Of a stretch of 37,578 nucleotides of DNA, positions 32,751-37,578 are shown one piece after another. The DNA is from an uncultured Prevotella sp. (GTDB taxonomy: Bacteria; Bacteroidota; Bacteroidia; Bacteroidales; Bacteroidaceae). Position 1 is the stretch's first letter. Each line of letters begins with the position of its first letter. Both the position numbers and the translations under genes were made by a program. Under the pieces are notes generated by a model. The model saw nothing but the letters and a program-made list of their open reading frames with translations. It was not told the DNA's origin and did not search any database. Location of the stretch: assembly GCA_934230115.1 (NCBI GenBank), contig CAKQEI010000015.1, positions 1 to 37,578 on the forward strand, in the 5' to 3' direction.

Positions 32751-33344
32751 ATGAAAGAGATCAACGTAACAGGTCAGAAGCGTGAGAACCTTGGAAAGAA
32801 AGCTTCTAAGTCATTGCGTAAGGAAGGCCTCGTACCTTGCAACATCTACGGTATCGCACAGGAAGACGGCAAGCCAGTAGCTAAGTCATTCGCTGTTCCT
32901 ATGACTGAGCTCCGCAAGGTTATCTACACTCCCCACATCTATGTCATCAACCTCATCATCGACGGTGAGTCTCACACAGCTATCCTCAAGGAGATTCAGT
33001 TCCACCCGGTAACTGACGCTGTTCTTCACGTAGACTTCCTTGAGGTTAACGACCAGAAGCCTATCACTATCGGTATTCCTGTTAAGCTCACAGGTCTTGC
33101 ACAGGGTGTACGCGACGGTGGCCGCATGAACCTCTCTATCCGTAAGATCGAAGTTACTGCTCCTTACCAGCAGATTCCTGAGCACCTCGACATCGACGTT
33201 ACTGCGCTCAAGATTGGCAAGAGCATCAAGGTTGGCGAGCTGAGCTTCGAGGGCCTCGAGATTGCTACTGGCAAGGATGTCATCGTATGCTCTATCAAGA
33301 TGACACGTGCCGCTATGTCTGCTGCTGCCAACGCACAGGCTTAA
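32751..33344 (+). CDS. rplY: 50S ribosomal protein L25 (general stress protein Ctc form)
   Basis: The 197-residue protein has the N-terminal L25 5S rRNA-binding domain (about 1-95, with GKKASKSLRKEGLVPCNIYG and HTAILKEIQFHPVTD). The C-terminal beta domain (about 96-190, with INIGIPVKLTGLAQGVRDGG-like sequence) is that of the long TL5/Ctc form. It binds 5S rRNA in the large subunit. It is followed by a clear terminator and then pth, a common rplY-pth order. Confidence 0.97.
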   Translation: MKEINVTGQKRENLGKKASKSLRKEGLVPCNIYGIAQEDGKPVAKSFAVPMTELRKVIYTPHIYVINLIIDGESHTAILKEIQFHPVTDAVLHVDFLEVNDQKPITIGIPVKLTGLAQGVRDGGRMNLSIRKIEVTAPYQQIPEHLDIDVTALKIGKSIKVGELSFEGLEIATGKDVIVCSIKMTRAAMSAAANAQA

Positions 33345-33374
33345 TCTATAGCACATTAGCACAAAACAATAAGG

Positions 33375-33408
33375 AAAGCGCACCGTCATTTGACGAGTGC
33401 GCTTTTTT
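33375..33408 (+). terminator. Terminator after rplY
   Basis: AAAGCGCAC (33375-33383) pairs with GTGCGCTTT (33397-33405), with an inner CGTCA/TGACG stem and a T-run. Confidence 0.9.
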
Positions 33409-33441
33409 AATTAGTAATTAATAATTAATATTTTTTCAACG

Positions 33442-34026
33442 GTGGACAAATTCTTAATAGTTGGTCTCGGCAACCCCGGCGACGAATACGACCGCACTCG
33501 CCACAACACTGGCTTTATGGTGGTGGATGAGTTTGCCAAGTCGGTTGGTGCCACATTCCAGGACAAACGCTACGGCTTTGTGGCTGAAACATCAATCAAG
33601 GGTCGCAAGGTGTTTATCCTCAAACCCACTACCTATATGAACCTTAGCGGCAACGCCGTGCGCTATTGGTTGCAGAAGGAGAACATCGACCAGGAGCGTA
33701 TGCTTGTCATTGTCGACGACCTCTCCATTCCTCTTGGCGACTTCCGCCTTAAAGGCAACGGCTCTAACGGTGGACACAACGGCTTGGGCAACATTCAGCA
33801 GCTCATTGGCCAGCAGTATGCTCGCCTGCGCATGGGCATTGGTGCCGACTTTGCCAAGGGTCAGCAGGTAGATTGGGTGCTCGGCAAATATGATGAGGAG
33901 GACATGAAGACTCTTCAGCCTTCCATCGACCAGGCTGTAGAGATAATCAAAAGCTTCGTGCTCGCAGGACTGAACATCACCATGAACCAGTTCAACAAAT
34001 TTGGCAAGAAGGCTAAAAAACAATAA
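33442..34026 (+). CDS. pth: Peptidyl-tRNA hydrolase
   Basis: The 194-residue protein begins at GTG with [23 protein letters not shown]10 of GLGNPG and H20 of TRHN are the family active-site Asn and His. Further landmarks are [24 protein letters not shown] and [12 protein letters not shown]. It frees tRNA from peptidyl-tRNA that has dropped off ribosomes. No ATG occurs nearby in frame, so the GTG start is the natural choice. The S4 protein gene starts 5 bp after its stop. Confidence 0.97.
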   Translation: MDKFLIVGLGNPGDEYDRTRHNTGFMVVDEFAKSVGATFQDKRYGFVAETSIKGRKVFILKPTTYMNLSGNAVRYWLQKENIDQERMLVIVDDLSIPLGDFRLKGNGSNGGHNGLGNIQQLIGQQYARLRMGIGADFAKGQQVDWVLGKYDEEDMKTLQPSIDQAVEIIKSFVLAGLNITMNQFNKFGKKAKKQ

Positions 34027-34031
34027 CGCTT

Positions 34032-34451
34032 ATGGCTGAAGTAGCACGTATAGACAAATGGCTGTGGGCAGCACGCATCTTCAAGACGCGCTCCATAGCA
34101 GCCGACGCCTGCAAAAATGGTCGTGTGACTATAAACAATGTCAACGTCAAACCGAGCCACACGGTTAAGGCAGGCGAGGTGGTGAGCGTCAAGAAACCGC
34201 CTATCACCTACTCTTTCAAGATTCTCAAGACCATCGAGCAACGCGTTGGCGCAAAACTAATTCCCGAGATATATGAGAATGTCACCGATGCCAAGCAATA
34301 CGAGTTGCTTGAGATGAGTCGCATTAGTGGTTTTGTCGACCGCGCCCGTGGCACCGGACGTCCCACAAAGAAGGAACGTCGCGCCCTCGATGCCTTTGTC
34401 GACCCAGCAATGTTCGGGTTCGACGATGATGACTTCGACGATGAACCATAA
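34032..34451 (+). CDS. S4-domain RNA-binding protein, Hsp15-like
   Basis: The 139-residue protein has an N-terminal S4 domain (RIDKWLWAARIFKTRSIA, about 6-23, then GRVTINNVNVKPSHTVKAGEVV in two stretches). A basic segment (TGRPTKKERRALD) and an acidic C-terminus (DDDDFDDEP) follow. E. coli Hsp15 (HslR) binds 50S subunits carrying stalled nascent chains, and this gene looks like its counterpart. It lies 5 bp after pth, also a ribosome-rescue gene, so the two probably form an operon. Confidence 0.92.
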   Translation: MAEVARIDKWLWAARIFKTRSIAADACKNGRVTINNVNVKPSHTVKAGEVVSVKKPPITYSFKILKTIEQRVGAKLIPEIYENVTDAKQYELLEMSRISGFVDRARGTGRPTKKERRALDAFVDPAMFGFDDDDFDDEP

Positions 34452-34456
34452 AACAT

Positions 34457-34509
34457 TAAAGAGGGTGTGTCAAAATTCCTATAACTTCTATTTTGACCCA
34501 CCCTCTTTA
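34457..34509. terminator. Bidirectional terminator / GAGGGTGTGTC palindromic element, copy 3
   Basis: A 20-bp stem with one mismatch (34457-34476 with 34490-34509) has arms containing GAGGGTGTGTCAAAAT and ATTTTGACCCACCCTC. It stands between the convergent S4-protein and menB genes and should stop transcription from both sides. Confidence 0.85.
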
Positions 34510-34538
34510 TATTGCTATCAACTAAAAAACTCCTCTCT

Positions 34539-35366
34539 TTACGGCAGCTTAGGATATTTGCTGAAGTCAGGCTTGCGCTTTTCCAAGAATGCGCGTCCAC
34601 CTTCCTGGGCCTCGTCAAGCATATAGTAGAGCATTGTGGCGTCGCCAGCAAGCTCCTGAATACCAGCCTGTCCGTCGAGTTCGGCATTAAGCCCTGCCTT
34701 TATCATGCGCAATGCGAGTGGCGAACGCTCCATCATCGTCTCTGCCCACTCCACACATGTGTCCTCAAGCTGGTCGAAAGGCACCACCTTGTTCACCATT
34801 CCCATGCGTTCTGCCTCTTCGGCAGAATACTGACGGCACATAAACCATATCTCGCGTGCCTTCTTCTGACCAACAATGCGCGCCAGATAGCTTGCACCAA
34901 ATCCAGCGTCAAACGAACCCACCTTAGGACCCGTCTGACCGAATATTGCATTCTCGCTCGCAATAGTCAGGTCGCACATCAGGTGCAACACATGACCACC
35001 ACCTATTGCATATCCATTCACCATTGCAATCACAGGCTTAGGCAGCGAGCGTATCTGCTTCTGCACATCAAGCACATTAAGGCGTGGCACACCATCCTCG
35101 CCCACATAACCACCGCGACCTTTCACGTGCATGTCGCCACCCGAGCAGAATGCCTTGTCGCCAGCTCCAGTGAGTATCACAACACTTATGCTCTGTGCCT
35201 CTCTACACCATGCAAACGCTTGCGACATCTCCCATGTTGTCAATGGAGTGAACGCGTTGCAATAGCGTGGACGGTTGATAGTTATCTTTGCAATACCATT
35301 GTATTCCTCAAAGAGGATTTCCTTAAAGTCAAATCCCTTTACGGGAGTCCATTCTCTTTTTTCCAT
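34539..35366 (-). CDS. menB: 1,4-dihydroxy-2-naphthoyl-CoA synthase
   Basis: The 275-residue crotonase-fold enzyme starts at the ATG at 35366. Upstream in-frame codons to 35501 overlap the neighbouring gene and precede the -7 box, so they are rejected. MenB landmarks include [48 protein letters not shown] and [15 protein letters not shown]. The C-terminal [18 protein letters not shown] is typical. It cyclises o-succinylbenzoyl-CoA in menaquinone synthesis. No other men gene is in the window. Confidence 0.96.
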   Translation of the reverse strand: MEKREWTPVKGFDFKEILFEEYNGIAKITINRPRYCNAFTPLTTWEMSQAFAWCREAQSISVVILTGAGDKAFCSGGDMHVKGRGGYVGEDGVPRLNVLDVQKQIRSLPKPVIAMVNGYAIGGGHVLHLMCDLTIASENAIFGQTGPKVGSFDAGFGASYLARIVGQKKAREIWFMCRQYSAEEAERMGMVNKVVPFDQLEDTCVEWAETMMERSPLALRMIKAGLNAELDGQAGIQELAGDATMLYYMLDEAQEGGRAFLEKRKPDFSKYPKLP

Positions 35367-35393
35367 ATTGTTTGTTATTTTTTTGCTAATTTG

Positions 35394-35401
35394 CAAAGTT
35401 A
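35394..35401 (-). promoter_or_regulatory. menB promoter -7 box
   Basis: TAACTTTG on the minus strand lies 27 bp upstream of the menB ATG. It fixes the start codon at 35366 and makes menB a separate unit from the radical SAM gene. Confidence 0.65.
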
Positions 35402-35452
35402 CGGTTTTCCTTTCATTTACCATCCATTTCATGCCCTGTTTTCTCTGTCCTC

Positions 35453-36292
35453 TTATTTTCTGAACCGCTTCGACACGGCTGAATAGCCACAGCGTTGGCA
35501 CAAAGGCTCCACAGCCTTATGACTTGTGAAGCCGCGATAAATGGCTTTGGCACGTGGCGACTCAAGAATTTCCTCCAGACTTTGTTCAAACAGATTGCCC
35601 AAACCCATGTCTCCATTATGGTCAAGACAGCATGGCACCACAGTTCCGTCCACCGTCACTCCTATCTGGTTGCGCAAGGCATAGCAGAACACCTCCTCCA
35701 CATCGTTGGCGTCATGTTGCAGGTCGGGCCATTCAAACATGTTGTCGTTCTCGATGTACAGATTCTCGTCAAGCTTCCATCCGTCGTGCCGCTCCACCCA
35801 GTCCGATGCCACACGACTCTCTATCAGCCTCAGTATACTTTCGTTCATTCTGTTGTAGCCACCCTCGTTCCAAAGTCGCAGTACAACAATGCAGCCACGT
35901 CTTGCAGCCTCCTTGGCAAACGTCATCACTTCGTCAATATACATCTCTATGTTCTCCTTGCCGTTGCCCTCATGCGAGTGCAACGAAATCTGCAGTTTAT
36001 GCGGCAAGGCATCCATCAAGTCATAGCGTTGCGCCAATAGAGTGCCGTTGGTGGTAAGCACCGGCACAAAACCCTTCTGTCGTGCCATCAGTATAAACTG
36101 TGGCAACAGAGGGTGAAGGAAAGGTTCGCCCATAAGATGGAAGTAAAGAAACTTCACCCCACCCACAAGCCTTGATGTCAACGTGTCAAACTCATTCATC
36201 GTCATCGTGTGCTTTGCCCTCGTTGTCTTAGGGCAAAACACACAATTCAGGTTGCATACATTCGTTATTTCAAGATAGCATCTGGTTATCAT
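35453..36292 (-). CDS. Radical SAM/SPASM domain protein
   Basis: The 279-residue protein has the radical SAM cluster motif CNLNCVFC (CxxxCxxC, about residues 13-20), followed by [11 protein letters not shown] and TTNGTLL as SAM-binding elements. The C-terminal SPASM-like region has [20 protein letters not shown], then [12 protein letters not shown] and CQRCGY, enough Cys for an auxiliary Fe-S cluster. Such enzymes often modify peptides or other small substrates. No precursor peptide gene was recognised next to it, so the substrate is unknown. It has its own promoter. Confidence 0.9.
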   Translation of the reverse strand: MITRCYLEITNVCNLNCVFCPKTTRAKHTMTMNEFDTLTSRLVGGVKFLYFHLMGEPFLHPLLPQFILMARQKGFVPVLTTNGTLLAQRYDLMDALPHKLQISLHSHEGNGKENIEMYIDEVMTFAKEAARRGCIVVLRLWNEGGYNRMNESILRLIESRVASDWVERHDGWKLDENLYIENDNMFEWPDLQHDANDVEEVFCYALRNQIGVTVDGTVVPCCLDHNGDMGLGNLFEQSLEEILESPRAKAIYRGFTSHKAVEPLCQRCGYSAVSKRFRK

Positions 36293-36316
36293 ATCGTATT
36301 CTTTGCATGAGCTGCA

Positions 36317-36347
36317 AAGGTAATCATTTTCCCCGTACCTACAAATT
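36317..36347 (-). promoter_or_regulatory. Promoter of the radical SAM gene
   Basis: On the minus strand, TTTG (36344-36347), exactly 19 bp and TACCTTTG (36317-36324) give a full match to the consensus. The leader is about 20 nt. It begins just after the stop codon of the integrase remnant. Confidence 0.75.
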
Positions 36348-36350
36348 ATT

Positions 36351-36474
36351 ACTCACCGTTTATCATCATGATTATCTTCCTGTTAGCCTCATCCACTTTC
36401 GACGAGTCTAAAGAGTCGAGATACACCTGCGTGGTCTTGAACGACTGATGACCCATGCCTTCGCTTATTAAGCT
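36351..36474 (-). pseudogene. C-terminal remnant of a tyrosine recombinase/integrase
   Basis: On the minus strand, ending at TAA (36351-36353), the frame reads LISEGMGHQSFKTTQVYLDS and then LDSSKVDEANRKIIMMINGE. GMGH and the Tyr in TTQVYLDS match the last catalytic His and nucleophile Tyr region of Bacteroidota phage-type integrases. Only about 40 residues remain. The homologous part breaks off at the edge of a 20-bp palindrome, so the gene is not functional. The stretch 36293-36677 has no intact gene. Confidence 0.75.
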
Positions 36475-36626
36475 TACTCTATCGTCCAGCCAAGGCTGAA
36501 CGATAGAGTAAGCCGTATTACTTTGCCTTTTAATACGAGATAAACAACCGTCCGGCCTTGGCTGAACGAACCTGCATATACTGTAAAGTCAAGCGCGCAA
36601 TAGGCCTAAAACTTGCGGCATTGCGC
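36472..36626. repeat. Cluster of palindromes at the integrase break
   Basis: GCTTACTCTATCGTCCAGCC (36472-36491) pairs with GGCTGAACGATAGAGTAAGC (36494-36513), with one mismatch. CGTATTA/TAATACG follows directly (36514-36537). The core recurs as CGTCCGGCCTTGGCTGAACG (36549-36568), and GCGCAAT/ATTGCGC lies at 36595-36626. I do not recognise the family; it may be an element end or recombination scar. Confidence 0.65.
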
Positions 36627-36710
36627 CTTTCTGCGTGAGAAAAGCAAAATATCCCTTGACGTTAGCAAAAACTTTCGTTGGATTTTGCGTTCAACGCATC
36701 GTTCGCCTCC

Positions 36711-36896
36711 ATGAATGCCGCCAAGGTCTTCATGAAAGACAATGGTATGGACAATTCTATGGCAAAAGTTAAGTCGCTGATGTTCAATGCGAACTATACG
36801 AAATTAATTTTCGACATGTCCCGATGCCGACCGAACCGAACTTTAATTAGTAAGATTGTCAAAGAACTCATTGGCTGGCAGCCTAAGGCCGCGTAG
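36711..36896 (+). CDS. Hypothetical protein, possible mobile-element fragment
   Basis: An ORF of 61 residues runs from the ATG at 36711; a TTG at 36678 would give 72. It is basic, with CRPNRTLISKIVKELIGWQP at the C-terminal end, and has no signal peptide or membrane segment. I recognise no family. It lies between an integrase remnant with palindromes and an XRE regulator, so it may be a leftover of an integrated element. A hairpin (36953-36981) follows its stop. No promoter box was seen. Confidence 0.4.
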   Translation: MNAAKVFMKDNGMDNSMAKVKSLMFNANYTKLIFDMSRCRPNRTLISKIVKELIGWQPKAA

Positions 36897-36925
36897 CCAT
36901 ATACTCAAATTTTAACGAACTATTG

Positions 36926-36981
36926 TTTAATAAGTTCTTATTAAAAAGCTAAAAAAGGGTATGGCAAACGCCCTCCCTTTT
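36926..36981 (+). repeat. Two hairpins downstream of the orphan ORF
   Basis: TTTAATAAG (36926-36934) with CTTATTAAA (36937-36945) is a perfect 9-bp palindrome. AAAAGGG (36953-36959) pairs with CCCTTTT (36975-36981) and may terminate the orphan ORF. The rest of the gene-free stretch 36982-37263 is AT-rich with no gene that I can support. Confidence 0.45.
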
Positions 36982-37263
36982 GCATGTATAGTTTATTTAT
37001 CAGTCTTTACTTCACCTCCTCAAAGATTATCACCACTGAATATCAACGTGTTATATTTATATGGTACAAATATGGATGCTTATGATGATAGGTAAAAGTA
37101 GGGAAAAATAGGAAAATCAAGAGAGGAGTGAGTGAGCTTTGTTCAGATTTATGTGTTATCACAAACGGAGGAGTATTCTTTTTAAAAGTGAACTTTTCTC
37201 ACCAAATTGGTAGATAAACATAAAATATTAGATGCTTTCTGCTCGATTGTTGTGTTTTATAGC

Positions 37264-37271
37264 TACCTTTG
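37264..37271 (+). promoter_or_regulatory. XRE regulator promoter -7 box
   Basis: TACCTTTG lies 16 bp before the ATG at 37288. It rules out the longer in-frame start near 37207, which would be upstream of the transcript. Confidence 0.6.
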
Positions 37272-37287
37272 TAAGCAAAACATATAT

Positions 37288-37506
37288 ATGAATATGGCAA
37301 ATAGAGAATTGAACAGGCTAAAAGTGGTCCTTGCAGAAAAGAAGAAGACTAACAAATGGCTTGGCGAACAACTGGGAAAGGACAAGACCACCATATCAAA
37401 ATGGTGCACAAACACATGTCAGCCTGACTTGGGCAGTCTGATGAAAATTTCAAAATTGCTTGAAGTAGAGGTGACAGATCTTCTTAGAGAAGATAATATT
37501 GATTGA
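37288..37506 (+). CDS. XRE-family helix-turn-helix regulator
   Basis: The 72-residue protein starts MNMANRELNRLKVVLAEKKK; a second ATG at 37294 (MANREL) is also possible. The HTH covers about residues 10-65, with WLGEQLGKDKTTISKWCTNT as the helix-turn-helix and SLMKISKLLEVEVTDLL closing the Cro/C1-type fold. Similar short proteins often accompany restriction-modification or phage-like genes in Bacteroidota. Its downstream partner is cut by the window edge, so its system cannot be named. The leader is about 12 nt. Confidence 0.9.
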   Translation: MNMANRELNRLKVVLAEKKKTNKWLGEQLGKDKTTISKWCTNTCQPDLGSLMKISKLLEVEVTDLLREDNID

Positions 37507-37537
37507 CAATCAAGATAATGAAATAGGAAAAAAGAAT

Positions 37538-37578
37538 ATGACGAAGAAGGAATCTCTTCAACTGTTTGAAGAAAAGAA
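37538..37578 (+). CDS. Start of an unidentified gene, truncated by the window edge
   Basis: An ATG 31 bp after the XRE gene opens a frame reading MTKKESLQLFEEK. That is too short for a family call. The wording resembles the N-termini of Bro-N/antirepressor-like proteins, but this is only a guess. Its spacing suggests co-transcription with the XRE gene. Confidence 0.4.
   Translation, partial: MTKKESLQLFEEK

Noticed and set aside
34512..35486. 324-codon open frame antisense to menB
   Set aside because: The sense strand is unmistakable menB; the antisense product matches nothing I recognise.
36478..36540. Integron attC site or tRNA-like attachment site
   Set aside because: The hairpins do not show the paired core sites expected of attC, and no tRNA gene or tRNA 3' end is recognisable.

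Overview
The window looks like a chromosomal segment of a member of the Bacteroidota, most likely a Prevotella-type gut or rumen bacterium. Evidence: Bacteroidota promoters of the form TTTG-N19/20-TAnnTTTG, a SusC/SusD pair with surface glycan-binding lipoproteins, a typical nusB-yajC-ybbR-coaE-DUF5606-rsmA gene string, and the MenB branch of menaquinone synthesis. No tRNA, rRNA or CRISPR array was seen. Genus-level assignment is inference.

Layout. (1) 1-1538, minus strand: frr and rsgA (rsgA runs off the left edge), housekeeping. (2) 1715-27798, plus strand: a beta-mannan polysaccharide utilization locus (PUL). It opens with an AraC-type regulator, a GH36 alpha-galactosidase and a small secreted esterase. 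SusC, SusD and two surface glycan-binding proteins follow, then a small secreted protein, a GH26 mannanase and a GH26-like lipoprotein without catalytic residues. The last block holds a CE7-type acetyl esterase, GH3, GH5, a second GH26, GH130 mannosylglucose phosphorylase, a GPH-type sugar transporter and cellobiose/mannobiose 2-epimerase. (3) 27884-28055: a small transcription unit with promoter, 24-codon ORF and terminator hairpin. (4) 28080-32447, minus: the rsmA to nusB housekeeping operon. (5) 32751-34451, plus: rplY, pth and an Hsp15-like S4 protein. (6) 34539-36292, minus: menB and a radical SAM/SPASM protein. (7) 36351-37578: a mobile-element scar with an integrase tail, clustered palindromes, an orphan ORF and an XRE regulator, cut by the right edge.

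How the PUL should work (family knowledge plus inference): acetylated galacto(gluco)mannan is bound at the surface by SusD and the glycan-binding lipoproteins, cut by GH26 and GH5 enzymes, and imported by SusC. Side chains are removed by GH36 (galactose) and the esterases (acetyl). GH3 removes terminal beta-linked sugars. Mannobiose enters the cytoplasm through the GPH transporter, is epimerised to mannosyl-glucose and is phosphorolysed by GH130 to mannose 1-phosphate plus glucose.

Most notable observations: susC is interrupted by an in-frame TAG 156 codons before its natural end; one GH26 homologue has lost both catalytic glutamates and become a lipoprotein; three PUL promoters share GGCAAAATA exactly 36 bp upstream of the -7 box; the AraC gene appears leaderless; and a short unit with its own promoter and terminator lies just after the PUL.
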